A stretch of DNA of 64,000 bases, taken from the NCBI GenBank assembly GCA_000702025.1, contig KL370850.1, positions 224,359 through 288,358 on the forward strand, written 5' to 3'. Shown in pieces: positions 50,033-58,631 of this stretch (its first letter is position 1; each line of letters begins with the position of its first letter). Origin of the DNA: Blautia schinkii DSM 10518. GTDB taxonomy: Bacteria > Bacillota > Clostridia > Lachnospirales > Lachnospiraceae. The position numbers and the translations under genes are program-made. Under the pieces are notes generated by a model that searched no databases, was not told the origin of the DNA, and worked only from the letters and a program-made list of their open reading frames with translations.

Positions 50033-52513
50033 AATATTGTCCTCCTTTTCCTCCACAATTGGTGTTATTGTTTGTGTTTCTGTCTCTATCTCATTGCTTT
50101 GAAGCATTGCTTCCTTCGTCCGGGAAACCCTAAAGTTCTTCAGCCGCAGCGCATTTGTCACGACAAAGATACTGCTCATACTCATAGCAGCCGCCCCAAT
50201 CATCGGATTGAGTTTTAAGCCAAAAGCATAATAAAACACCCCGGCCGCCACCGGTATTCCCAATGTATTATAAAAGAATGCCCAGAAAAGATTCTGCTTA
50301 ATATTCCGAATTACCGCCTTACTCAACCGAATAGCCGTCACAGCGTCGAGAAGATCATTCTTCATCAGCACCACATCCGCGCTCTCGATCGCCACGTCCG
50401 TACCCGCGCCGATGGCAATCCCCACATCCGCTCTTGCTAGAGCCGGCGCATCGTTGATGCCGTCGCCTACCATGGCAACCTTTTTGCCCTGCTCCTGCAG
50501 CCGCACGATCTCGCGCTCCTTATCCTGAGGCAGCACCTCGGCAATGACCGTATCAATATCAAGCTGGCGCCGGATTGCCTCAGCCGTACGCTTATTATCT
50601 CCGGTAAGCATCACGACCTCGATTCCCTGCTCCTTCATCTGCCGCACAGCCTCCCGGCTCGTAGGCTTCACCACATCTGCCACAGAAATCACACCCAGCA
50701 CACGCTTTTCGTCTGCAAAAAGCATCGGCGTTTTTCCCTCGTCAGCGAGCACGTCAAGGCGCTTTTCATATCCGCCTAACGCAATCCCCTGCTCCTCCAT
50801 CATCCGCCTGTTTCCGGCGAAATGCCAGGTACCGTTAATTTTCCCCCTCACGCCTCGTCCCGGCACAGAGGAAAACTCAGTTACCGCAGCCGCAGAAGTA
50901 TTTTTCCTTTTCGCATATTCCAGGATTGCCTCAGCCAGAGGATGTTCGCTTTTCTCCTCAAGCCCTGCTGCCAGAGAAAGAAAGTCTCCTTCCTTAAGCC
51001 CCGTCTCCACATTCGTTACCACAGGTTTCCCCTGGGTAATGGTGCCCGTCTTATCCAGCACTACGCTCTGGACACTGTGAGCCATCTCAAGCGCCTCACC
51101 GGATTTAATAAGAATCCCATTCTCCGCGCCCTTTCCGGTACCCACCATGATCGCTACCGGAGTCGCCAGCCCTAATGCACAGGGACAGGAAATCACCAGC
51201 ACACTGATTGCACAGGAAAGCGCAAACTCAAAGCTCGCTCCCACTGCCAGCCAAACCACCGCCGTCACAAGCGCAATCGCGATGACCACGGGCACAAACA
51301 CCCCTGCGATTTTATCCGCAATCTTTGCAATGGGCGCTTTGCTAGAGCTGGCCTCCTCCACCAAACGGATAATCTGGGAAAAGGTAGTGTCATCTCCCAC
51401 CCTGGTAGCCTTAAAACGGATAAAACCGGTCTTGTTCATAGTAGCCGCAATGACCGTATCATTCACCTGCTTGTGCACAGGAATACTTTCCCCGGTAATG
51501 GCAGCTTCGTCCACACTGGTACTTCCCTCCACGATAAAACCATCCACGGGAATGCTGCTTCCCGGACGTACCACCACGATGTCCCCGGCCTGTACCTGTT
51601 CCACCGGAATCTCCGTCTCAACGCCGCCCCGCTCTACCACAGCCGTCTTTGGCGCCAAATCCAAAAGCTTGGTGATTGCCTCACTTGTCTTTCCTTTGGA
51701 ACGTGTCTCCAGATACTTGCCCACTGTAATCAAAGCAAGAATCATTGCCGCGGATTCAAAATATAAATCATGATAATAACGGTGCACCAGCTCCATATCT
51801 CCATGCCCCAAACCATAGCTCATACGATAGATTGCCACGATTCCATACACAAGTGAAGCACTGGAGCCGATGGCAATCAGGCTGTCCATATTCGGAGCCA
51901 GATGAAACAAAGTCTGAAAGCCCTTGCTGAAATATTTCCTATTCACATAGATGACAGGCAGGCATAAAAGAAGCTGGGTAAAAGCAAAATTCACCGCATT
52001 CTCCATCCCATCCAAAAACGAAGGCAGCGACAGCCCCACCATATGCCCCATAGTCACATACATCAGTGGAATCAAAAATGCAAAGGATACAATAAGCCGC
52101 ATCTTCATATTTTTAAGCTGCGCCTCCATAGGATTTACGGATGCCCCGCTCCCGAATGCACTGTTTCCGGATATACCATTCACAAACCTGTCACTGCCGG
52201 ATAGACTGCCCCCGGATATGCTGCTTCCAGACATACCACTTCCAGCCATTCCACCCCCGGACGCCGCCATGCCTCCCGTCGCATATCCGCCTGTATGCAC
52301 GCTCTTCGGGCTGGCTCCATACCCTGCTTTCACAACCGCATCAATAATCTGGCGCTCATTTATCTTACTTTCATCAAACTCCACCTGCATACTGTTCGTG
52401 AGCAGATTCACACTCACCTTCTCAGCACCTTCGAGCTTAGAAACACATTTCTCCACTCTCGACGAGCAGGCGGAGCAGGTCATCCCTGTCACATCAAATT
52501 TCTCTTTTTTCAT
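49826..52513 (-). CDS. copA: Copper-exporting P1B-type ATPase with N- and C-terminal heavy-metal domains
   Basis: Pumps Cu(I) out of the cytoplasm. It is 895 residues: an N-terminal HMA domain (GMTCSACSSRVEKC, C13 and C16), a Gly/Ser/Met-rich linker (about 77-131), and eight membrane helices. The transmembrane copper site is SCPCALGLATPVAIMVGTG, the phosphorylation site is VVLDKTGTITQGKP, and the hinge is VAMVGDGINDAPALARADVG. Unusually, a second HMA domain (about 828-895, INGMMCPHCQAAVKKALEGF) is fused at the C-terminus. AAAGGATTGGTAT precedes the ATG. It is transcribed with csoR, 63 bases upstream. Confidence 0.96.
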   Translation of the reverse strand: MKKEKFDVTGMTCSACSSRVEKCVSKLEGAEKVSVNLLTNSMQVEFDESKINERQIIDAVVKAGYGASPKSVHTGGYATGGMAASGGGMAGSGMSGSSISGGSLSGSDRFVNGISGNSAFGSGASVNPMEAQLKNMKMRLIVSFAFLIPLMYVTMGHMVGLSLPSFLDGMENAVNFAFTQLLLCLPVIYVNRKYFSKGFQTLFHLAPNMDSLIAIGSSASLVYGIVAIYRMSYGLGHGDMELVHRYYHDLYFESAAMILALITVGKYLETRSKGKTSEAITKLLDLAPKTAVVERGGVETEIPVEQVQAGDIVVVRPGSSIPVDGFIVEGSTSVDEAAITGESIPVHKQVNDTVIAATMNKTGFIRFKATRVGDDTTFSQIIRLVEEASSSKAPIAKIADKIAGVFVPVVIAIALVTAVVWLAVGASFEFALSCAISVLVISCPCALGLATPVAIMVGTGKGAENGILIKSGEALEMAHSVQSVVLDKTGTITQGKPVVTNVETGLKEGDFLSLAAGLEEKSEHPLAEAILEYAKRKNTSAAAVTEFSSVPGRGVRGKINGTWHFAGNRRMMEEQGIALGGYEKRLDVLADEGKTPMLFADEKRVLGVISVADVVKPTSREAVRQMKEQGIEVVMLTGDNKRTAEAIRRQLDIDTVIAEVLPQDKEREIVRLQEQGKKVAMVGDGINDAPALARADVGIAIGAGTDVAIESADVVLMKNDLLDAVTAIRLSKAVIRNIKQNLFWAFFYNTLGIPVAAGVFYYAFGLKLNPMIGAAAMSMSSIFVVTNALRLKNFRVSRTKEAMLQSNEIETETQTITPIVEEKEDNIMITMKINGMMCPHCQAAVKKALEGFEGVSADVNLEDKAAYITAAKEVDTEALKKAVVDAGYEVVGIEY

Positions 52514-52576
52514 ATACCAATCCTTTCCGGGCTACGTTGTCCTATGCCGCATCCCTCATTCATGACAAACGCCGCT

Positions 52577-52840
52577 CTATTTCAAAATCTTGCCCAGCAT
52601 AGAGACAAGCTCATCAATCTTCTCTTCCTTCTCCGCCTCTGTCTCGGCCTGGGAAACACAGTTCTTGAGATGGGCGGTAAGTATTTCTTTATTTACTTTA
52701 TTAAGAATGGCCTCCGTAGCCATTAACTGCTGGGAAACCTCGATACAATACCGGTCCTCCTCCACCATCCGCAGAATCCCATCCATCTGTCCTCGGGCAG
52801 TTTTTAAGAGCCTTGTTATTTTCTGCTTATCTGCTTTCAT
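52577..52840 (-). CDS. csoR: CsoR-family copper-sensing repressor
   Basis: 87-residue all-helical repressor that leaves DNA when it binds Cu(I). The copper ligands of the family are in place: C32, H57 and C61 (RYCIEVSQQ and LTAHLKNCV). It lies directly before copA and behind a promoter overlapped by a CsoR-like palindrome, so it should repress its own operon. GGGAGGATAAGAATAGCAG precedes the ATG. FrmR/RcnR-type metal or aldehyde sensors share the fold, but the Cys-His-Cys set and copA point to copper. Confidence 0.93.
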   Translation of the reverse strand: MKADKQKITRLLKTARGQMDGILRMVEEDRYCIEVSQQLMATEAILNKVNKEILTAHLKNCVSQAETEAEKEEKIDELVSMLGKILK

Positions 52841-52981
52841 CTGCTATTCTTATCCTCCCTAAATTTAGTCAATTTTATAACATACAAACCATATTCTTTG
52901 GTTTTGCAATAATACATGATGCGAATGCCAAAAGAATACCGGCTTCCACATCATACTTAACTTGCATCAATCGATATTCAT

Positions 52982-52998
52982 ACACCCCACCGGGGTGT
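52982..52998. promoter_or_regulatory. CsoR operator
   Basis: ACACCCCACCGGGGTGT is a perfect palindrome around a 3-base centre, the C-run/G-run form known for CsoR sites. It lies just downstream of the -10 element at 53005-53010, where bound repressor would block initiation. Confidence 0.85.
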
Positions 52999-53004
52999 GG
53001 TTAT

Positions 53005-53033
53005 ACTATAACAAAGAAAAACTGCCTTGTCAA
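53005..53033 (-). promoter_or_regulatory. csoR-copA promoter
   Basis: Minus-strand -35 TTGACA (53028-53033), 17-base spacer, -10 TATAGT (53005-53010), immediately upstream of the CsoR operator. The remaining bases to 53203 contain no gene; a small hairpin ATGCG-TTCG-CGCAT lies at 53172-53185. Confidence 0.88.
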
Positions 53034-53203
53034 GACAAAGCAGTTAATCTTTGTAAACTTTTCTATACAGCTACGTAATAGTTCAGGCAAGTCCGAACTG
53101 TTACACAGTCATTACTGTTCACTCCGCGGCCAGCAACACGCTTGGCGATTCACAGAACTTATACATATTACATGCGTTCGCGCATCATATGTGCCGGGAT
53201 TTC

Positions 53204-54043
53204 CTAAACCAATCTTGTGTTACGCCTACGACCTTTGGCGGCAAAATAGCATAGTCCCGCAATCATCACAACAAGCAGCACCACATAAATCACAAGCAAC
53301 GTAACAGTACCCGAACTAACCAGAATAAACACACCATATTCCGAAAGCACCAAGGACCAAACATTTGCTCCGATGTGAAGCAGCACACTGCTCAGTAAGC
53401 TGCCGCTCATCTCCAAAATATACGCAAACAATATACCCAGTATCCCAGCGTACACAGCCTGAAGCAGATTCCCATGATAAATCCCAAAAGTCACTCCGGA
53501 AATCACCGCTGCACCGGCCAAACGCATATAATCCCGAAGTCTCAAAAAAATCAGCCACCGGAATATCATCTCCTCAGCAATCGGCGCCACGATTCCCATC
53601 CATAACACCATCCACTCAAAGCTTTGGCCCTGCGTAATCCGCTCCATACTTTCCTGGTACACAGTTGAATTAAAAAATATCTGCAGAATTCCCATCAGAA
53701 AATTCGCATAAAGAGCAAAGCCCGCGCCCATTCCAAGCAGGAGCACGCCCTCCTTAAGGCTCAATCTGTTTCTACTATCCTGTAGAACCGAATCACCCTC
53801 CACTCTGCCTCCGCTGTCTTGCGGAACCAAACCGCCCGCCACTCTCCTCACCCTGTCGCGTCGGTAAAAATACCAGGCAGGCAGCATTGTCACAAGTCCG
53901 GTAATTCCGGTAAGCAAGATTGCATTCTGATAATAGACATCCATACCCTTTCCGCTCCGCTGTACCAACAGCCACAGTGCAAGACTGCCTATAATCTGAG
54001 CCACTGCAAAATGAATACCTGCAGGGTAAATCACCCTCCACAC
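53204..54043 (-). CDS. CPBP-family intramembrane metalloprotease
   Basis: 279-residue membrane protein with about seven helices. It carries the CPBP (Abi/Rce1-like) motifs: EEMIFRW (near 157-163), FGIYHGN (near 188-194) and a distal His in LLHIGANVWS. Such proteases act in the membrane on unknown substrates and are sometimes linked to bacteriocin immunity. The GTG at 54043 is the first usable start. The frame remains open upstream (RRHNPALK), so translation may begin earlier at a non-standard codon near 54070. It lies 32 bases after the HAD phosphatase gene. Confidence 0.85.
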   Translation of the reverse strand: MWRVIYPAGIHFAVAQIIGSLALWLLVQRSGKGMDVYYQNAILLTGITGLVTMLPAWYFYRRDRVRRVAGGLVPQDSGGRVEGDSVLQDSRNRLSLKEGVLLLGMGAGFALYANFLMGILQIFFNSTVYQESMERITQGQSFEWMVLWMGIVAPIAEEMIFRWLIFLRLRDYMRLAGAAVISGVTFGIYHGNLLQAVYAGILGILFAYILEMSGSLLSSVLLHIGANVWSLVLSEYGVFILVSSGTVTLLVIYVVLLVVMIAGLCYFAAKGRRRNTRLV

Positions 54044-54075
54044 CTTTAAGGCAGGATTATGCCTGCGCAGAGGGC

Positions 54076-54723
54076 TCAGGCGAAAAAATCAAGAAGCTCT
54101 TCTGCCGATCCGACAATCTTCAAAGGCTTAGAGCCTTCCAGCTCCTCCCTTGTCCCATACCCGTATGAAACCGCAACACACTCAAGACCGGCCTCACGCG
54201 CACCAAACACATCATGCTCTTTATCGCCCACCATAAGCACTTGGTCACGGTGGTTCTGCATATTCAGGCGGCGCAGAGTCTCTTCGATGACATCGCTTTT
54301 CTTAGTCCTTGACCCATTCATCTCACTGCCCACAATCTCATCAAAATAATGGGTAAGATTAAAATAATCCAAAACCTTATTTACAAAATGCTCCGGTTTG
54401 GATGAAGACACCGCCAGGATATATCCCTTCTGCCGTAACTCCTGAAGCATGTTCTCAACCCCCGGATAAGGCTTGTTTTCATAAAGTCCGGTCACAGAAT
54501 ACCGCTCACGATAAAAAGTAACCGCCTGTCTTGCCGTCTCTTCATCAAGACCTGCATACAACATGAACTGCTCCATAAGCGGCGGTCCCACAAAAACCAT
54601 CAGCTTATTTAAATCCGGCTCCGGTCTCCCCAGCTTCTCCAGTGCGTACTGCACCGACTTCGTAATGCCCTCTCCGGACTCCGTAAGAGTACCGTCTAGA
54701 TCAAACAAAATTGCTTTATACAT
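54076..54723 (-). CDS. HAD-family phosphatase, phosphoglycolate phosphatase-like
   Basis: 215 residues with all four HAD motifs: FDLDGTLTES (motif I, both Asp), AVSSSKP (II), the conserved Lys in TKKSDV (III) and MVGDKEHDVFGAREAGL (IV). The cap domain is the alpha-helical type of Gph/PgmB proteins. Substrate unknown; a housekeeping phosphatase is likely. AAAGGAGATTTCT precedes the ATG. Upstream (54757-54806) are three imperfect 16-base repeats containing TTTTTACATAT. Confidence 0.88.
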   Translation of the reverse strand: MYKAILFDLDGTLTESGEGITKSVQYALEKLGRPEPDLNKLMVFVGPPLMEQFMLYAGLDEETARQAVTFYRERYSVTGLYENKPYPGVENMLQELRQKGYILAVSSSKPEHFVNKVLDYFNLTHYFDEIVGSEMNGSRTKKSDVIEETLRRLNMQNHRDQVLMVGDKEHDVFGAREAGLECVAVSYGYGTREELEGSKPLKIVGSAEELLDFFA

Positions 54724-54938
54724 AGAAATCTCCTTTAGAACTACAATTGTTTAATGATTCTTTTTACATATAATCCTTTTTACATATGATTTTTTCATAT
54801 GATAACCATTCAGATTCTAACGATATAACTGCTTTACTGCATCGTAAATACTATTTCCTGAACAGCTATCTTGAATTATACCATTGTTTTCCACTGTAGT
54901 CTACGGGTGTTTCAAACCATGCTTCATAAAAAACACAG

Positions 54939-56135
54939 CTAAAATATCCATGGTTCCATAGCGACCAACCTACAAGCTTCCGTAACAGCCAGCAGCTCCA
55001 CACAATTCCCTTTCCCACGGATATCCGTGTCCAAAACCAAACTGTCTCCCACCCAATGCCAGGCGCACTCTGCCCCATTATATCTAAGCGACAAAATCTG
55101 TACGGCAGAAGTACCCTCCACTTTTATTTTCAACTTGCTCCCGTCTTGCGGTTTCTCATCGTGGACGAAACTCACCTCCACATCCGTCCCCTGAGTAACA
55201 TCCTTATATTTAGGATTGTCAGTAGATTTGAGTTCCGGCGTAGGTTTAGAGTAAGACATTGACTTTGGCGCAACGGTTGGTTTAGGTGTAACTGTTGATT
55301 TGGGCGCAGACGTTGGTTTGGACGTAACTGTTGGCTTAGGTGTAACCGTTGGTTTAGGCGTAGCCGTTGGTTGCGGCGCAGTTGTAGGATGTATCCCTGC
55401 CGTAGGCTGTGGCACAGTTACAGATTGCTGACCCGTGGAAAATTGTGCACCTGCTCCAGATTGTGCACTTGTCGCAGATTGCGAATCTGTCGCAGTTTGT
55501 GGTCGAACTGTAGATTGCCCACCTGTCCCAGATTGCGGCGGCACCATAGAGGCTGAGCCTGAATTCCCGTTGTAACCACCTATGTCATTCCAATATCCGC
55601 CTCCTGTCTGTGAATTTCCATTGCCCCAACTTTCCCCATACCATCCATTCTGTCCGTAACGATTGCCTTGGTTGTAACCATTCTCCCAGGAACTACTACC
55701 TTGGTAACCACTGTAATCCTGATAGCCACTATTATCCTGGTAACCACCATCCTGATTACCATCGCTCTGGTAATTGCCACCCTGGTAACCGTCGTCCCAG
55801 TAACTGCCGCCCTGGTAACCGCCGTCCTGGTAACCACCACCCTGGTAGCTGTTATCTTGATAATTGTTATCCTGATAATTGTTGTCCTGCCACCCATCAT
55901 TCCAGTTGCCTGTCTGCCCATCTCCCCAGCCGCTAACCTGGTCATTCCATCCATTCGGATAATCCCAACTTTCCCCAGCGCCGACATTCACATCAAACCC
56001 ACCATACTCCATTGCCGATACGGAAGCCGCTGCCCACAAAACCGCTCCCACGGTAGTAGTCAGAATCAACCCCAGACAAATCTCCCGCCTGCAGACAAAC
56101 CGCCATTTATGTAACCTCTTCTTTCTTCTGCTCAT
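54939..56135 (-). CDS. Secreted low-complexity protein rich in YQ and TPKP repeats
   Basis: 398 residues. A basic N-terminus and hydrophobic segment (about 18-41) form a signal peptide or anchor. Residues 80-160 are tandem pieces of the form Y-Q-(D/G)-(N/G)-(N/G/S), then a Q/S/T-rich stretch (200-245) and about ten TPKPTV-like repeats (252-300). A folded C-terminal domain follows (about 310-398, TDVEVSFVHDEKPQDGSKLK onward, with two Cys). There is no LPxTG or other anchor. GGGAGG lies 9 bases before the start, inside the kinase gene; the two genes overlap by 29 bases. The linkage suggests the kinase controls or senses this protein. Function unknown. Confidence 0.7.
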   Translation of the reverse strand: MSRRKKRLHKWRFVCRREICLGLILTTTVGAVLWAAASVSAMEYGGFDVNVGAGESWDYPNGWNDQVSGWGDGQTGNWNDGWQDNNYQDNNYQDNSYQGGGYQDGGYQGGSYWDDGYQGGNYQSDGNQDGGYQDNSGYQDYSGYQGSSSWENGYNQGNRYGQNGWYGESWGNGNSQTGGGYWNDIGGYNGNSGSASMVPPQSGTGGQSTVRPQTATDSQSATSAQSGAGAQFSTGQQSVTVPQPTAGIHPTTAPQPTATPKPTVTPKPTVTSKPTSAPKSTVTPKPTVAPKSMSYSKPTPELKSTDNPKYKDVTQGTDVEVSFVHDEKPQDGSKLKIKVEGTSAVQILSLRYNGAECAWHWVGDSLVLDTDIRGKGNCVELLAVTEACRLVAMEPWIF

Positions 56136-57378
56136 TTATTTTTTCCTCCCATAATAACAAATTTCTACATACACCATCTGCTAAAAAACCTTCTATGTCC
56201 TTTTTCTCATATTCCGTCCAGAGCTTCCTGCTCTCATCAAACCTCTCCACCCGCCACAAAAACATCCCATACTCCCCATAAACTTCACGACACTGGGGCT
56301 CATCACGCAAAAGCTGTTCATAATAAATCGCTGCCTGCTCCTCCTGCCCCTGATATTCACAACCTGTTGCCAGCAATAGTAAGATACGTCTCTGCTCCTC
56401 TTCTCCCTCATAACTTCTCAACATCAGCTGAAGTTCGGCCTCTGCCTCCCTGCAGATTTTGTGCTGTGTCTCATAATCCCCCTGTAAGAACTCGTCCTCA
56501 TAATATCTCTCCGTAATCCGTGTCAAATTCGCCCAAAAATCAGGCTTCTCCCACCCCTGCCGCAAAATACCGCCAGCTATTACCAATACCAAACACAAAG
56601 CAATACATGCCAAGCCTCCCGCCAGCACCAATCCTAAGCTTCTGCTCCTTCCATACCGCCGCACACAAGCCAGAGCCTTTGCTACTTGCTCCATATCCTT
56701 GTATCTCCGGGGTTCTTCCTTATGACAACACTTACATATTATCCTGCCAAATCCCGGATGCCTGAGTACAAGCTGCCATTTGGATTTTCCCAAAAGCGCC
56801 CAAAGAGTCCTGCCCAAGGCATATATATCACTGACCCCGCTCAACCTTCCGTCATACTGTTCAGGTGCCGCAAATCCCCTGGTTCCCTGGCATACACGCT
56901 GATGAATACCATACCCGAAAACAGCGCTCCCGAAGTCGACCAAATATAGCCTTCCGGCCTCAGAAAGCATCAGATTATCAGGTTTGAGATCACCATAATA
57001 AACCGGCGGCTTTCTGCTGTGGAGATATTGCAGGACCTCCGCGGCTTCCATACCAAATCCCACGGCCTCACTTACAGAAAAGTGCCTACCCTCCCGCAGC
57101 CATTGCCCCAGGGATTTTCCGCGTATGTACTCCATAACCAGATAACAGAATTCATCCTTTTCCAGATAATCCACCATCTTGGGCAAAGAAGGGTGTTCTA
57201 AAAGGCGGAGAAGTTTTGCCTCTTTTTTATCAGCGATAGGAATCTGCTTAACTGCCCATAAGGTTCCCAGTTCGATATCCCGGGCAAGAAAAAGAGAGCC
57301 GCCGCCCCCTTTGCCAATTGGTTCGAGGATACAGTAGCGGTTTTTCAAAATCATTCCTTGAAGGTTGATTATTATCAT
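56107..57378 (-). CDS. Membrane Ser/Thr protein kinase with external TPR-like domain
   Basis: The cytoplasmic kinase domain (about 10-230) has a Gly-rich loop GKGGGGSLFLARD, the ATP-binding Lys in WAVKQIP, a catalytic loop YGDLKPDNLML (Tyr-Gly-Asp in place of His-Arg-Asp, Asp kept) and DFGSAVFGYG. The APE-like motif is AAPEQYDG. One membrane helix (about 246-270) leads to an outside domain with Tyr/Glu-rich helical repeats like TPRs. It has no PASTA repeats, so it is not the cell-wall PrkC type. The start may be the ATG at 57378 or 57354; neither has ideal spacing. It overlaps the YQ-rich protein gene. Confidence 0.88.
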   Translation of the reverse strand: MIIINLQGMILKNRYCILEPIGKGGGGSLFLARDIELGTLWAVKQIPIADKKEAKLLRLLEHPSLPKMVDYLEKDEFCYLVMEYIRGKSLGQWLREGRHFSVSEAVGFGMEAAEVLQYLHSRKPPVYYGDLKPDNLMLSEAGRLYLVDFGSAVFGYGIHQRVCQGTRGFAAPEQYDGRLSGVSDIYALGRTLWALLGKSKWQLVLRHPGFGRIICKCCHKEEPRRYKDMEQVAKALACVRRYGRSRSLGLVLAGGLACIALCLVLVIAGGILRQGWEKPDFWANLTRITERYYEDEFLQGDYETQHKICREAEAELQLMLRSYEGEEEQRRILLLLATGCEYQGQEEQAAIYYEQLLRDEPQCREVYGEYGMFLWRVERFDESRKLWTEYEKKDIEGFLADGVCRNLLLWEEKINEQKKEEVT

Positions 57379-57781
57379 CTCCTTTATGTAGTGGTTACTT
57401 CTGCACGATTATACAAAGCCGCTTGCTCATGCGGAATAAATATATGTGGTTAGTAAAACGATGGGAAAATTTTCCGGGGAATTCCGGCTAGATTGTAGAT
57501 ATAGTATAGCACAGATTGGGCTGGTTGAAAAGTAAATTTTTTATTACGTTTCTTAAACATAAAACCCCATGGTACGCAAGTAAATCATATGATATAATAA
57601 AAGAGCAAAAATTTCTATCAACTTGTTTTTGTTTGTATAAGGGAGGGCGCGTGTATGCGTGATATGCGATTTATTCGAGATATATAGTCGGTGCAGTTGT
57701 AAATCTGATAACAGGCTGTATCGACTTTCAGGAAACTGCACCTATCGTTGTATTATTACAAGAAAAGGAGTAGTTAGATTT
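57379..57781. other. Divergent promoter region between kinase and methyltransferase genes
   Basis: No gene. Minus strand: -10 TATACT (57503-57508) with a weak -35 TTTTCA 17 bases upstream would serve the kinase operon. Plus strand: TATAAT at 57593-57598 with an extended TGA motif but a poor -35 would serve the methyltransferase, leaving a leader of about 175 bases. Confidence 0.55.
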
Positions 57782-58561
57782 ATGAATAAAGATGAATTAC
57801 TAAAAGAATGGCTTTTGGAAGAGCAGGCGGCGCATATTCATGGCTGGGACTTTAGCCATATAGACGGAAGATATGATGAAGAGCGGGACTTGCCCTGGGA
57901 TTATAGGGCTGTGGTTTTGAATTATCTGTCACCAGAAATGGATTTATTAGATGTTGATACCGGAGGTGCTGAATTTCTACTTTCTTTAAATCATCCATTT
58001 GAGAAAACATCAGCCACGGAAAATTTTCCGCCCAATGTGGATTTATGCAGTGAAACCCTGCTGCCATTGGGCGTCGATTTTAAAAAGGCGGATGCTCGCA
58101 GCGAAAAGCTCCCCTATCCTGACGAATCGTTTAATCTTGTAATAAATCGTCACGGTGACTTCAATGCCAATGAAATACGAAGAGTGCTTAAGCCTGATGG
58201 TATTTTTATTACAGAGCAGGTAGGCGCCGAGAATGACAGAGAGCTTGTAAAGCTGTTATTGAATGAGACGCCTGGACTTCCGTTTCCAGATCAGTATTTA
58301 CACATCATACAGCAAGCGTTCGAGAAGTGCGGATTTACTACCTTAGAAGCGCAGGAGGCGTTTCGTCCAATCAAGTTTTTTGATGTGGGTGCCCTTGTCT
58401 GGTTTGCCCGTATTATCGAATGGGAATTTCCAGGTTTTAACGTAAAAAGTTGTCTGAAAAACCTATACCGGGCGCAGGAAATTTTAGAGCATAAAGGTGT
58501 TATAGAAGGAAGCATTCATAGATTTCTGCTGGTTGTTCAAAAAAGACCAATATTAAAATAA
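57782..58561 (+). CDS. SAM-dependent methyltransferase-like protein with atypical motif I
   Basis: 259 residues from the ATG at 57782 (AAAAGGAG 11 bases upstream); the frame is open 41 codons earlier without a site. The methyltransferase fold is suggested by LLDVDTGGAEFLLSL (about 54-68), KKADARSEKLPYPDESFNLV and VLKPDGIFITEQVG. The usual GxGxG reads DTGGAE, so the SAM site is altered but related proteins show this form. It is one of only two plus-strand genes in the window. Substrate unknown. Confidence 0.8.
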   Translation: MNKDELLKEWLLEEQAAHIHGWDFSHIDGRYDEERDLPWDYRAVVLNYLSPEMDLLDVDTGGAEFLLSLNHPFEKTSATENFPPNVDLCSETLLPLGVDFKKADARSEKLPYPDESFNLVINRHGDFNANEIRRVLKPDGIFITEQVGAENDRELVKLLLNETPGLPFPDQYLHIIQQAFEKCGFTTLEAQEAFRPIKFFDVGALVWFARIIEWEFPGFNVKSCLKNLYRAQEILEHKGVIEGSIHRFLLVVQKRPILK

Positions 58562-58562
58562 A

Positions 58563-58628
58563 CAAAAGGGACTGCTGCACCTATGATTTTTTCAATCCAT
58601 GATTTAGTCACTGGTGCGACAGCCCCTT
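58563..58628. terminator. Imperfect hairpin between convergent genes
   Basis: AAGGG-CTG-GCACC pairs with GGTGC-CAG-CCCCTT across a long loop, with two small mismatched bulges. It lies between the plus-strand methyltransferase and minus-strand ATPase genes and could terminate both. Confidence 0.5.
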
Positions 58629-58631
58629 CAA

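Noticed and set aside
53172..53185. UUCG tetraloop hairpin as terminator of csoR-copA region
   Set aside because: Only 5 bp with no T tract, and it lies upstream of the csoR promoter.
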